The notes under the pieces: model-generated | The model's input: only the letters and a program-made list of their open reading frames with translations | The model's database searches: none | Told to the model about the DNA's origin: nothing | Assembly: GCF_016097555.1 (NCBI RefSeq) | Contig: NC_054712.1 | Location: forward strand, 37,752,454 to 37,816,453 | Length of the DNA: 64,000 nucleotides | Source: Gigantopelta aegis | Taxonomy: Eukaryota; Mollusca; Gastropoda; Neomphalida; Peltospiridae | Reading direction: 5' to 3' | Made by a program: the position numbers and the translations under genes | Shown: piece by piece, positions 1-11,242 of the stretch | How positions within the stretch are numbered: position 1 is the first letter of the stretch | How the letters are laid out: each line of letters begins with the position of its first letter

Positions 1-71
1 AATAAAAGTGGAAGATCCCATGGAGACGGACCAAATTCAGAACAAGTCTGTTCCGTATGGAGTCTCTCCAG
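1..71 (+). CDS. Unrecognised nuclear-type gene, partial, internal exon
   Basis: This is the 3' part of an exon cut by the left window edge. Reading from base 2 gives IKVEDPMETDQIQNKSVPYG and then VSP, followed by a clean donor (CCAG|GTAATT). IKVE fits the SUMO-acceptor consensus (hydrophobic-K-x-E), and the following acidic/Pro stretch suits a nuclear regulatory protein. The exon ends in phase 1, which matches the acceptor at 643. The DNA-binding or catalytic part of the protein must lie upstream of the window, so I cannot name the family. Confidence 0.65.
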
Positions 72-244
72 GTAATTTACTAGTTACTAAAGGTAGTATT
101 AAACCATATAACTTCCGGCTGGGTCAAAGTTCGAGATGCACCCAACTTTTGATAGAGAAGTGAACACCACAAGTTCTGTGATTGGTGATAAATGTGTGTT
201 GGTTGTAAAAAAAAAAAATCACATGTCCAGGGCTTGAACATAAA

Positions 245-521
245 GTTAAAGTTTGTTTTGTTTAATGACACCACTAGAGCACATTGATTTATTAATTATC
301 GGTTATTGGATGTCAAGCATTTGTTACATTTTCCCATTAGTAGCAATGGATGTTTTACATGCACTTTCCCACAGACAGAAAATCACATACCATGGCCTTT
401 GACCAGCTGTGGTGCACTGGTTGGAACGAGAACAAATCCAATCAGTTGAATGGATTCACCGAGGTGGTTCGATCCTGGAATGCAAGCACCTCAACCAACT
501 GAGCTAAATCCCGCCCCTTAC
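245..521 (-). mobile_element. tRNA-derived SINE, complete or nearly so
   Basis: On the minus strand it starts with a tRNA-like head (GGCGGGATTTAGCTCAGTTG, then a GGTTCGA-like B-box region in degenerate form). The shared middle with GATTAATAAATC-type sequence follows. It ends in the tail CACCACTAGAGC on the + strand, leading to AAACAAACTTTA on the minus strand. This head differs from that of most copies here. It lies in the first intron seen. Confidence 0.75.
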
Positions 522-642
522 TGTTAGATTTATACAAATAAGACTTTCATAGCCTTGATTGTTGATATATTAAAAAATCACTCTTTTTCTTCTTCTGTTT
601 TTAAAAGCCTGAATTTATATACATTTTTTTTTTTTTTTTAAG

Positions 643-957
643 TTGCAATGGATTTGATCCGTCAAGTGGAGCAGCATCAAACAGTCTCGACCACGTCGCT
701 GTTTCAACTTCCCCCTGGAACCGTTAAAGGCATCTCCAGTACTGGGACGACCCCCGTCCTGTATCCAGACCTGAACGTCCAAATGAACACCACGCCTCCC
801 AGTTCGTATCAGATTCCTCCCCCTGCAGCGGCCGCTATGCCGGTCAGTGGCGTCGTGACGACCAACGTCCAGACCCCACCCACTGCACAGCACACAGTGA
901 CCGGATCAGAGTCGGCTGCAACGATAAAAACTGTATTTATGAATCCTCCGCCACCAA
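643..957 (+). CDS. Same unrecognised gene, Pro/Thr/Gln-rich exon
   Basis: The acceptor follows a long T tract (TTTTTTAAG|TT) and the donor is CCAA|GTAGGT. Entry is in phase 1 (G from the previous exon plus TT makes Val) and exit in phase 1. The 105 residues start VAMDLIRQVEQHQTVSTTSL and are rich in Pro, Thr, Val and Ala, with a PPPAAAA run and no predicted fold. This looks like a low-complexity activation or scaffold region. GC-rich codon use contrasts with the AT-rich flanking introns, which supports real coding sequence. The ORF on the opposite strand is a shadow. Confidence 0.75.
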
Positions 958-1009
958 GTAGGTTCATTGGAAAATGATTTGGCAATTAACTGTTCTTTAA
1001 ATGTAAAAA

Positions 1010-1330
1010 GGGCGGGACGTAGCCCAGTGGTATAGCTCTCACTCGATGCGTGGTCGGTCTGGGTTCGATCCCTGTCAGTGGGCCCATTGGGCCATTTCTC
1101 GCTCGAGCCAGTGCACCACGACTGGTATATCAAAGGCTGTGGTTAGTACTACCCTGTCTGGGATGATGCATATAAAAGATCCCTTGCTGCTAATCAAAAA
1201 GAGCAGCCCATGAAGTGGCGACAGCGTGTTTCCTCTCTCATTATCTGTGTGGTCCTTAACCATATGTTTGACGCCATATAACCGTAAATAAAATGTGTTG
1301 AGTGCGTCGTTAAATAAAAATAAAACATCT
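1010..1330 (+). mobile_element. tRNA-derived SINE, full length, tail A
   Basis: The head GGGCGGGACGTAGCCCAGTG contains an A-box-like segment, and GGGTTCGATCCC is a canonical B box. The common middle (TATAAAAGATCCCTTGCTGC) and the tail GCGTCGTTAAATAAAA follow. It is the best-preserved tail A copy in the window and sits in the second intron of the left-hand gene. Confidence 0.85.
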
Positions 1331-1719
1331 TTTTTAAACGTGAAACCATATGCATTTAGTTCATCTTGGGATGGGACAAAATATTTCGTGTGGGATCTAG
1401 TAATCTTTCTAGGCTTCTAGTCTCCCAGGTTAGAGGATTAGCTGATATTTCTCAAATCGCAAAGACAGTTAAGTTTGATAAGCTTGACATAAAAGAAAAT
1501 AAAAAAAAACTTTTGAAGTTTTCAACATTGCAAATTTGCACATAATTAGTTTATTAAAAAATATATTTTTCACAAACTATTCATTTTGTATTTATTGTAT
1601 TTAAGCTAGTCACATGACTTACATTTTTGGTAACTGGATAAAAATAAACATAAAAATCTTGACAACATATCTTGCCAAAATGTACATAACAAATAAAATA
1701 TAATTTTTTTAATTTTCAG

Positions 1720-1893
1720 CGAGTAACATTCAGACGTCGTCCCCGATGGTGTCAAGTAGTAACATGACAACAGTTCCGCAGCACGCACCCCCCGTCATGA
1801 GCCCGGCCCCCCTACAGACTCCAATGATCCTCATTCTTCCAGGGACCACCAGCACGAACTCACTCATACAGCCGTTGCAAGATATTAATAATG
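1720..1893 (+). CDS. Same unrecognised gene, Ser/Thr/Pro-rich exon
   Basis: The acceptor is AATTTTCAG|CG and the donor is AATG|GTGGGT. Phase 1 in and phase 1 out, continuous with the exon ending at 957. It codes for TSNIQTSSPMVSSSNMTTVP, then a Pro-rich segment and a hydrophobic PMILILPG patch, ending QPLQDINNG. The composition matches the previous exon. Its function cannot be deduced without the upstream domains. Confidence 0.72.
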
Positions 1894-2117
1894 GTGGGTG
1901 TTATACACAGCCGTGTGTTTGCTTTCCAATTAACCTTTAGACTACTGGATTAATTTTTAACAAAAACCACGTTGAGTGGGTACAAGTTTATAATTTTTAC
2001 TCACATATATTCACTTAAATGTTTCATAAATACATGAAATAAAGTTCATATATGAATCAGTAAGTATTATTTTCGTGTCTTTTTTTTGTAATTTTTATTA
2101 TTTTAGATCGGCTAATG

Positions 2118-5100
2118 CAGGCCTGGAAATAATTATTTGGACCGTGCCTGTCAAGCTGTCCTATATCAGTCAGTTTGTGCCTGTCACAAATTAAAATGTA
2201 CCTGTCACCAAATTGCATGCCAGTGTGTAAATATCGAAAGCAATTATTACAAATTTTAGAATGTTATTTATCTTTTATTAATCCTGTAATATTAATAAAT
2301 GCATGAAATTATAGTATGACTGATAAATTACTTATATGGTCATTGTTATTGTATTCAGATCAACAACTGCCAATATCACTTTGGTAAGAAACCTTCAAAT
2401 CTTAAGCAGCCACTGTTGTCAGAATCAGATAAGAAACAATGTTGTCAGCATAACTTTGACTTGTATCTGATTTCGGTTTCTAGTTTCTAGTTTATGATAT
2501 CGTTCATGTTATATATCCGTAGGCAGGAAACCTTCAAATGTTGAACTGTCACTACTGTCAGATAAACAGAATACATTTTCATTATCACTAAAACTTTCAC
2601 TTGTGTCACCAGACTCCGAATCAGATCCACTAATCTCCTTTCTTTCAGTTTCTAGTTTCTGGTATTTTACTTTTGGGGGTCTCTTTTTGTACATTTGCCT
2701 TTTCTTCTGATTTGGTCTCCTCCTTTTCACCTGGTTCCACAGATGAACTACAGGGCTTACATCAAATGATCCCAGTGGGGGACCTTCCTCAACAATTCGT
2801 AGGATATTTGTTAACCTGTCCTCACCTAAAGAACACCTGCTATGACTCTTTGTTCTTTTTAAGCGAGAAAACATTCTCTCAAGTTTTGCATTACAAACTG
2901 GTACAGAAAACAAAGTTCAATGAAAGTCAGTATATTCTTCCACTTAGTGGACTTAGAGCAGTTAAACAAAATTTTCCAGGTTTTTTTGTAACAACTTTTA
3001 TGTGGCTGTAAAAAGTCCAGTGTGTACCTGACCATGTCGTGCCATTCCTCTAGAATATTTTGAGGAGAGGCATCTGGAGAAAATCCTTGTTTCAGCAATA
3101 CAGGCTGAAAGTTCTCTATCAGTTCAGTAACATTGACATCCGTAAAGTCTACACCTGCCACATCAACATTTGATTTCCAGTGTTCAGTGTTTAATATAGT
3201 GGCAACATTATTCAGCTGTATACTGCTGGCACCCTTTAGTCTGGAATCCATGGCACGGTGTACAGCATTTATAATGGTATTCTTTGCTGATTTTACATCT
3301 TCAGTGGCCTTCAGAAAACTTGTTTTAGTGAATTCTATCCCCTGATAAGTGTACACTGAATCAGTCTTTTGTAACTTTCCAAACAGAAATTTAACAGCAG
3401 GAAGATCCTCAAAAGACCTAGTTAACAATTGATCAAGAGATTCTTCAGAACACTTGATATTATGTAGAACTCCAACACTGTCAATAACATCTTCTTGAAA
3501 TGCTTTGGACAATATAGCTGCTGGGTTCAGGACATCAATAAAGAATGCAACATACAAAAGCATGCGACTAGAATTCCACTCACACAGATAACCACATATC
3601 TTTTTATGATCTTTACATTTTTTGTCACCAGCTAAGTGCTGTAGATGTTGCATGTAAACACCATATTTATCCAGGACCATCCGCAGTGCTGACAACTTGA
3701 AAGAAATCCACCTTGTACCACAAGCACGTTTTGGTTTCAGAGAGCCCTCTTCAAATTCAAATGTATCTTTGACTAAATTGTGCAAAGTTTTCAGTTCCTG
3801 TAGTTTTTTGGGAGATTTATGGTAAAGGTAATACAACCTCAGCAGCATATTGTCCACCTTTTGAAATACGGTAGTATTTAAGGCATCTTTCAGGGCCAAT
3901 TCTAATTTGTGAGCCACACACCATGTATATATTAGCCATGGTGCTTTTTGTTCCAGAAGTGCTTTTACTCCACTTTTATTACCACTGTTGACTGATGCAC
4001 CATCAGCACCAAAACCAATAAGCTTTGAATAAGTTCACTTGGCATGATACCCAGTGAGTGAAAACTCTCCTCAATTGCACCAAGTATTCCAGGTGCATCT
4101 CCCTTTTTTGACATCTTTTAGGTAAAGAAATGAAAGCTTCACTTCAATTTCATCATTTTAGAATAAGGATCAAAATACAGTACATATACAACTTCCTTTT
4201 CTGTAACAGACTTGTCTGTGCTCCCATCAGTTAAAACACTATAGAATTTGGCTTTTGAAAGATCATCATGCAGCTTTGATGCTATAAACTGTCCATGAAT
4301 GTCCACAAATTCTGCACATTGTTTACGGTTAGTGTAAGCTTGAACACCTATATCTACACCATGGTAAGTTTCCAGTTTAATCAAATCTTCATACACAGAG
4401 AATGGGAGCTCTTTTTTGGCAATAAAATATGCTATTTCAAATTTTTTTATTTGTTGAAGTTCTTGTACTTTAGTCATACTACAAAAGCTGTCACCAAGCG
4501 TTTGTTGTTGGGGGTCTGGTTCAAATACATTGTGAAGATGTTCAACACATTCACCCCTAGCGTTCATGTCCTTGACGTAAAGTTTGTATGCATGTTTATG
4601 GTAGTTTGTTGAAGAATGGTCTCTAGCATTTGATAAGCGCATGTTTGTAGACCCTCTTATCCAAACGTCAGTGAAATCTCTACTACACCGTATCTCTTTC
4701 TCAAACTGTGTGCAGACGACACACCTCATTACGGTCACCTCACCTTTAGAATTTGTTTCGTGTTTTAACCAAACGGATGCATTAGTTTTTACCAAGTCGT
4801 CATTTATCCATTTTTGCAACGTTGTTGATCGTAGAGTTCTAACCTGCTTCTTTGTAATGCTGGTAATTTGTGGGGATGAATCTGATGTTTCGCTACCGAC
4901 ATTAGTATCACACATACTACTACTTGTACTTGCTACACTTGTAGTTTTATCCAAAAAAGATGTTATCTTTTTCGACATTCTAAATTCTTTACCTTTACGG
5001 ACACCACGTGATATCCGTTGTGCATGCACGGGCGATGACGTCACTATATTCTCGGTTTCACGTTTTATTGTTATTATTTTTAAATATATATTGACCCGTA

Positions 5101-6048
5101 TAAAGTATAAGACGTGTTCTGTTGATTTGTTATTTTATGTTATTTACTGACATAATTAACTTCGCTCGGGGGGGGGGGGGGGGGGGGGGGCAAAAATTTC
5201 GTGCTGTCGGCTATTCGGGTCACTCGGAACACATTTGCCGATTAACGACTTTCTGATCGGACCCGCGTTCCGTATAAGCAGCGTAAGTGCAGCAGACATA
5301 TTTCGCGAGACGCGATTTCTGCCAATTCGTCAAGGAAATAAAAGTTATAAATTTTTTAGTAGTACGTTTGGGTGTTTTCTTCCTTGTATTTAAATATGTT
5401 TGCGTGCAGATCTATTCGTTGTGCATAGTTGAGCAGAAATGCGTAGCGTTCACAGTGGGTTTTTTGGTGTGCAACGCGGCCCCGCTCTATTAATAGACAC
5501 CAGCTGTAGTAATCGGTTGAGGTGTCTCTTCCCCCAAAATAATATTAATAATGACCGATGTGTGACCGTTCCGTTTTAGAGGTACAATAACATTCCATTA
5601 AATAATTATAATCGGAATCAATTAATTGTCAGTTAATTTTAAAGGTAAACTTTAGTGTTAAAAGACGCTTATAATTATCACGCCGTTTGTGTCAACCATT
5701 GAACCAATGATTCGCCGAGGTGAGGTCATTAGGCGTGTCTATTAATAGACAAAAACAATTTGTGTGTTGTTTTTTCTCGTGGAAAACGTAAATGCCTTCT
5801 CGTTTGTATTTAGTTACCATAAAAACTAATGTAAGCTTCGTGCACGTGCACACTAGTCGGAAAATATTCAAAATATGCCTCTCTTTTTTTTCTCAAAATA
5901 TAGAGAAATCGGCTAAGACAAAATAAAAATAGCAGTTTTTGTGCCGGACAAGATGACCGCTAATATTAAATACGCGACTGTCAAATCGTGACAAATCACA
6001 AATACGTACCGGACAATGACCGTGACCGGACACTTATTTCCAGGCTTG
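2118..6048 (-). mobile_element. hAT DNA transposon, decayed autonomous copy
   Basis: The ends are CAGGCCTGGAAATAAT at 2118 and its imperfect inverse ending at 6048 (ATTTCCAGGCTTG), with 12 of the first 13 bases inverted-matching. TAATG directly abuts both ends (2113-2117 and 6049-6053), a 5-bp target duplication. Inside, on the minus strand, is a broken hAT transposase (2509-5044). About 1 kb of non-coding sequence with a G homopolymer at about 5168-5190 follows. It sits antisense in an intron of the left-hand gene. Confidence 0.88.
2509..5044 (-). pseudogene. hAT transposase (ZNF862/DUF4371-like group), frame-disrupted
   Basis: The reading begins at an ATG at 5044. The first segment (5044-4139, 301 codons) holds a Cys-containing N-terminal zinc-finger-like region (RCVVCTQFEKEIRCSRDF) and the start of the catalytic core (FYSVLTDGSTDKS). 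A second segment (about 3917-2859) continues with WCVAHKLELALKDA, typical of the hAT RNase H-like core. The third (2913-2509) is the C-terminal dimerisation region (CNAKLERMFSRLKRTKSHSR). The bridging stretch 3918-4138 contains FGADGASVNSG in yet another frame, so there are at least three frame changes and the copy should be inactive. It is a plain DNA transposon gene, not a host gene. Confidence 0.88.
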
Positions 6049-6555
6049 TAATGGTGATTAAAATTAGGCAAAAAATCAAAAAAGTTGCGTTTACTTACGG
6101 GCATTTGTGGCCAGCTGTCCAGTATTTATGTCCATTATTCCCGATAACAGTGGTTTTCTGACCAGAATTTTTTTTTAAACCCGAACTACGATTCATATTG
6201 CAATATTTGGTAATTTTCGTTGTTGGTAAAACGATCAAATTTATTATCAAATTAGCTGTTACAATCAGCTATCGATCCCTGAAAATTACCGTGACATGCC
6301 GCCATTGTTGTCAAGCGAAAATACTTGCCGAAAACCACTTTTTGAACTCAACATTTCAAGGTATTTTCAATTGAAAAAATCAAAACAAAAACCATCATTT
6401 TGAAAAAAAATCTTTTTTCTTTAATTATATTTCCGTTTCCGGTGAGTGTCGTGTGCAAAACGGCGGGAAATATGAATTGGGGAATGCACTGTATACAGTT
6501 TACAGTATATCGACTGACGTGACGTCGCGCCTGCAGTAGTCAGAAGGTTAAGAGG

Positions 6556-6890
6556 CAGGGCTTCTAGATTATGGTAGCCCCACTCCCATGGCTAGTGGTA
6601 AATAACTATTATTGCCATGCCTGACGGCTAGTGAATTGGTTTTGGTCATATGTTTCAGTTAAGACTTATTTTGAAATATAAATATCCTACCCGCACCGCA
6701 CTCCCAAATGTTAATGTTTTTAAGCTCTATCTCTCTTTAGATGACATATCTGATTATTAGGCCCCTACTATTAGTTAGTAAAACTGTATTAAAGTAAAGT
6801 AGGTCTAGTGAATTTTGAATTGTGGCTAGTGAATTTTAAAAATCGCTGATCCCATGACTAGTGGATTTTATAAAAATTGTAGAAGCACCG
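6556..6890. mobile_element. hAT-like MITE, family CAGGGCTTCTA, diverged
   Basis: It starts CAGGGCTTCTAGATTATGG and ends AATTGTAGAAGCACC, an imperfect inverted terminal repeat. The body is the same as in the larger copy at 56630-57170 (shared GATCCCATGACTAGTGGATT-like end). No ORF. Confidence 0.65.
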
Positions 6891-7035
6891 AGTTAGAGGT
6901 GTTAGGTTATAGTCGTATAATATTGACGTTTAGTACTGAGGACTGAAAGAAGAGAAAAAACTCATTGCTCATAAAATATTGTCCCCAGACACAATTTGTG
7001 TTATTAATTCACTACCGGTTCAACTGGAGAGGACT

Positions 7036-7507
7036 ATAGGTGTAGCAGGGGTGTAGAAAGTACTCGCCCGCTCGCTGAATGTGAGTAAAATTTCTGACGG
7101 ATGAGTTAAACAATACAACTACTAGTCTGACGGGCGATCTGGTTTTGTTAATCAAGGTTTCGGGGGTGGGTGAGGGTGAGCGTCTTTTTTATTTCGTTTG
7201 CCATGTGATGTTGATCACTTGGTCAGCCAAGTTATTAATAATGTTTTTGTCAAATTTATATCTATCATTTGAAGGAAGGAAATGTTTTATTTAACAACAC
7301 ACTCAACACATTTTTTTGTGTGTTGTATTTACAGTTATATGGCATCAGACATATGGTTAAGACTATCATTTGAAGTGTATATTTATAATATTGTTAAACA
7401 ATTTTGATCTATGAGCTGGCAGACTAGTAGAAATACTGGTGGGCTAGTACATTTTAGTTAATTCTGGTCAGGAGGGCTAGTGAAATATTTTCCATTTCTG
7501 CACCCCT
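7036..7507. mobile_element. hAT-like MITE, family CAGGGGTG, with SINE tail inside
   Basis: The ends are CAGGGGTGTAGAAAGT and TTTCTGCACCCCTG, good inverted repeats. The element interrupts a dispersed repeat whose left piece ends at about 7034 and whose right piece (GTCTGTCTG and on) continues at 7508. Flanking pentamers TGTAG and TATAG would be a one-mismatch 5-bp duplication. A minus-strand SINE tail fragment (about 7266-7362) lies inside it, so three layers of insertion are readable. Confidence 0.7.
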
Positions 7508-7725
7508 GTATAGTTACTGTCTGTCTGTCTGTCTGTCTGTCTGTCCCACATATAATTTTCCAGACTTTATTTTCTCAACGTCTTTAATATATGCAGCTGA
7601 AATTTTGTGATTAGCCTTATCATGTATTGTTACAGATCAAGTTTGACATTTATGACAATTTACCCATTTCTGACAGAGTTATGGCACTTGAACTTTAGAG
7701 ATATAATTTTTTTTTTTAAATCCTG
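7508..7725 (+). repeat. Dispersed repeat with (GTCT)n start
   Basis: A GTCT tetranucleotide run leads into CCCACATATAATTTTCCAGAC and a 200-bp body that recurs at 22175-22445 (TTATCATGTA-TTGTTACA, TTATGGC, GAGATAT in the same order). No coding capacity is evident. Class unknown; probably a non-autonomous DNA element. Confidence 0.55.
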
Positions 7726-7754
7726 ACTTTTCGCATTGCCTCAAGATATTACTG

Positions 7755-7925
7755 GTGTCACAAAGGCTGTGGTATGTACTATCCTGTCTGTGGGATGGTG
7801 CATATAAAAGATCCCTTGCTGCTAATTGAAAAGATTAGACTATGAAGTGGTGGCAAAGGGTTTCCTCTCTCAATATCTGTGTGGTCCTTAACCCTGTGTC
7901 ATTAAATAAAAAACATTTCCTTCCT
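7755..7925 (+). mobile_element. SINE, 5'-truncated, tail A
   Basis: It carries the common SINE middle (GCATATAAAAGATCCCTTGC) and an eroded tail A (GTCATTAAATAAAAAACATT). The tRNA-like head is absent. It lies directly before the terminal exon's polypyrimidine tract at 7925-7952, which immediately follows the SINE's 3' tail. Confidence 0.7.
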
Positions 7926-7952
7926 TTCATATTTTTCTACTTTTTTTTTCAG

Positions 7953-8002
7953 TTGAAGCTTTGTTGAAGAGCTTGCTTGGACATCAGAATGGGATGAGGT
8001 AG
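7953..8002 (+). CDS. Same unrecognised gene, candidate terminal exon with stop
   Basis: A long pyrimidine tract and CAG acceptor are followed, in exactly the phase left open at 1893, by VEALLKSLLGHQNGMR and a TAG stop at 8000-8002. A short Leu-rich C-terminal helix after a disordered tail is plausible. The intron would be 6.06 kb and contains the hAT element and several MITEs. An exon missed in between cannot be excluded. Transcript evidence would settle it. Confidence 0.5.
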
Positions 8003-9900
8003 CAATGGATCAGGTGACGTCATTGTCACTTTAAACCAGACATTTGTGTTGTGCGTGTGAGTGCGTGTCGGACCACAGTCCCCTGGTGATCGCAGTATTA
8101 AGATCTCCGTGCCGTGTGCTCTAGCAGCAAGGACCAGACTGAGTAGCCTAACCGAGGATGGTCTTGTTTTAAAGACATTTACTGTGATTGGTAACCCCAT
8201 TACCACCAATCCTCACGTTATGGACGTCTCTTGAGTCGTACTCGTAGCAGTTTAACACGTCCTCTTAGATTCCAGGGGCTAGTTTTTTTGGTGGCAACAT
8301 GTTTACCAGGAGCCCTCTTTTTACCACTTGTCTTCTTGTGGTATTAATTTTTTTTACAGGAGTCTGGTTGGTAGCATGGTACCAGAAGTCATTAAATTAC
8401 CAAAGATCTGTTGCATGGTAGTGTATTTAAAAGAAGAAAGGCGACAAGGACCAAAAAGAAAAAAAGAACATCTAGTTCCTGTGGTCATGTGATGTGGTCT
8501 TGGTATGCAAGAGAAACTGTGGTGTAAGGAGAAATCATTTGTAGCTTCACAAAGGCAGCTAAATTGTGTTTTAGACACTCTTCTTCTTTTTTTTCTTTTG
8601 TAGCAGTCTACGTATGCTGTTAAACATGTATGTTTGAGCGGTTGTACATTTGAAACCTCCCATCACTCCTGTTTTTCCACGTGTAATGGTCAAACCTGTG
8701 AATCACGACCATCAGTTGTGGATGCTGGAGAAAGAAGGGATTGGTTATGTGCTACATTGATTATTATAACTGTTATTGGCTTTTTGTACATTTTTCTACT
8801 GGGTGTATTGTTAAAGCAAAAGATTTCACTGCAGAGGCTGTTGTGTCGAATCATCTCTTGAAACCTGGGTGTCCACTTCAAAAAATAATCTGATTTCAAT
8901 TCAGCCATGTCTTTTGGGGATTAGGTTTCATCAGTCATTTAGACTCAGTGGCAGATCCAGAAAATCCATTTAGGGTAGGGGGCAATGACATGAGACAGAA
9001 TGCCATGGGAACTTTGGTGGAGGTTTGGAGTGGGATGAAAATTAATATATAATAAAATTATAACTGTCGCAAAATTTAGGCCCCCTAGATCTGCCTTTCA
9101 AAGACCTGACTACGGATAATCAAAGCTATCTTAGCGGTATGGTATCGTAAAACCGTCACAGGCTATGACTTCACTGTGTGAGACATGATAGTTCCTGATG
9201 TCGTAGCGCTAACATAGCTTCGAAAATCTGGGCCGTGTTCAATTGTTCTGCATATAACTGTTTCGGTGCCATTTCCCCATTAGGGCTGTCCAGAATTGAT
9301 TGCATTAAAGAGGAGCGAGATGGTAAGAGGCATTTACTTCTTTGATTACCACAAATGAAGTAAAATTGTATTTAAAGCAAAGTGTGCATAGGGGAAAACA
9401 ACAGCAGATTCACCAGGCATAAAAGTGATAATTTCTGTACTTCAAGCCTCCGCCTTAATGTTGTCATTTCTGGAACAGTCCTTGGAACAATAGATGGAGT
9501 ATTGCACTTCTGGGGAATTCCAAACTTTAGTCCTTTATTGAAAGTTCAGTAATCAGTTTTAGTATGTCTAAATCATTGATGAAATCCAAACATGTTTTTA
9601 ACTGTAATTTATCAATGTATCAAATTCAGACTACTAGAACTATTGTCTTTTTTTCTTCAGAAAATTAGTTAACTTTTTTTTTTTTTTAATCTGAAAAATG
9701 AGAAGCGTCAGCAATTTTATTTTATTTAATAATGAAATAGTTTAGCTTTTGATCACTTCTATGCCATACTCCTCCACCAAACCCCCCTCTCTTCCCCCCC
9801 CCAAAAAAAAAAACCCCACAAAACAACACCCATGTAAAACAAATTTAAAAAAGCTATCTACATTTAAATGAATAAAAGCCAAATAGTCGAATTATTCATT
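8003..9900. other. Possible 3' UTR and intergenic DNA, no gene seen
   Basis: This follows the candidate stop at 8002. It holds only short ORFs without recognisable motifs. About 9095-9240 resembles 24397-24535 (CTTAG/GCGCTA/GATTTTCGAA-like ends), a foldback-type dispersed repeat. No convincing AATAAA cleavage signal close to the stop could be chosen. Confidence 0.4.
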
Positions 9901-9907
9901 TTTGCAA

Positions 9908-10075
9908 AGTGTCAGGCTGTAGCTCAATTGGTAGTACCAACCTAATGAATTCATTGTAGGATCAATCCACTAAAGCGGACCCATAGCTTTTTGTCCCATT
10001 CCAACCAGTGCCCGACAACTGGGGTATGTGCTGCCCTGTCTGTAAGAAAGTACATCTAGAAGATTCCATGCTGCT
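9908..10075 (+). mobile_element. Old SINE fragment
   Basis: The tRNA-like head is degenerate (GGCTGTAGCTCAATTGGTAG). The middle still shows CCAGTGCCCGACAACTGG and AGATTCCATGCTGCT. It is much more diverged than the copies at 1010 or 19514. Confidence 0.55.
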
Positions 10076-10085
10076 AAAAATAATT

Positions 10086-10273
10086 GAATTATGGCAGTGG
10101 TCCATAATTCAAAAACTAAAATTGCCGAGAGGGATGACATGGATTTTACTCCATCATGGTTCAGTTAAGGTGATCCGATAGCTAGATTTGGTTTCCAACA
10201 ATTAATGTAATTTTTATTTATTATCAATTATTAGAGAAATACGGGTCCTTAAATCTGTGACAGTATGCCTTTA
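10086..10273. mobile_element. MITE fragment, AGGCATA family
   Basis: This is the right half of the family seen complete at 17692-18033 and 28761-29098. It shares TCCATAATTCAAAAACTAAA, the CCATCATGGTTCAGTTA block and the terminal CTGTGACAGTATGCCTTT. The left half is missing. Confidence 0.7.
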
Positions 10274-10625
10274 ACCAAAGGAAACTTTCTTCATTTTTGC
10301 AAAACGTCTACTTGATTGATTGTTGACCCGCATCTTTATAGAAGGTTTTTGGGTTTTTTTTTAAACTATGATAACAACATAGCCAGTCTCTGCAGTAAGT
10401 CGTAATGCTCTTTATATGTTTTTCATTTCACCATTTCATACTAAAAACAAGTTTTATGTGTTTTTATGGCAGTTCACCCAAATGTAGTAGCTTTATTCAT
10501 CAGTATCACAATATTTGACTTCATACACATCTATCGTAATGTCCTATCGTAATTATCAACATTTTCACATTCGTGCAAAACCAGGACTTGCACCAAAGTC
10601 AAGGTGATAAACATTGTTCCCAAAA

Positions 10626-10677
10626 TACATATATCTCTCTCTCTCTCTCCCCCCCCCCCCCCCCCCCCCCCCCCCCA
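10626..10677. repeat. (CT)n(C)n microsatellite
   Basis: A short TCTC run passes into a homopolymer of C of about 30 bases. It is the same compound type as the run at 16101-16170. Confidence 0.9.
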
Positions 10678-10869
10678 AAAGTACAAATATGCTGACCTCA
10701 AAAATTTCATCTCAAAACCAATGATGTTATGTTTAGATTGAAATAACTAAATCTATTTCAGGATACCCACAGCTCTTTGTCTGCTGTTGACAATATCATT
10801 GTTCTAAAGAATAGACAACAAAACCTGTTGTGCCCAAATTAATGAGATCTAGAGCTTTGAAGACATTAA

Positions 10870-11238
10870 AGGGACAGACCCTAGTTTTTAAACACTACGG
10901 CATATTTTTACAATTAGAGCCATTTTTGATCACTGAAATCAAACATTACTTGTATTTTATTGTGTAGATTATCCATTTCCGTACAACCGAAGTGTTTCTG
11001 GTAATTTTGATGTTTCTAATATAACAAAATGCATTTTTCGTATTTTAAAAAACACCCATGCGTCTAAGAAGTAACAGTTATCGAGTGGCATTTTAGTCTA
11101 TTTTTAAGGGTATTTCAACGTCACAGACTCTTGTTTCACTGTGTTGTATTCAAATTTGTTATAGGTTGGTAAATTAACCAAACATAGGGTCTAGGTAAAA
11201 AAATAATGCCTTGTGTTTAAAAACTAAGGGCTGTTCCT
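10870..11238. mobile_element. TTAA-flanked MITE, AGGGACAGACC family
   Basis: The termini AGGGACAGACCCTAGTTTTT and AAAAACTAAGGGCTGTTCCT are inverted repeats of about 27 bp, flanked on each side by TTAA (10866-10869 and 11239-11242). It has no ORF. Relatives are at 32408-32782 and 55760-56119. TTAA targets point to a Kolobok or piggyBac-type transposase supplied in trans. Confidence 0.8.
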
Positions 11239-11242
11239 TTAA

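Noticed and set aside
8634-8861. 75-codon ORF with a Cys-rich start and a hydrophobic segment resembling a membrane protein
   Set aside because: An opposite-strand ORF of the same length overlaps it, there are no splice or start context signals, and no family match. Probably chance.
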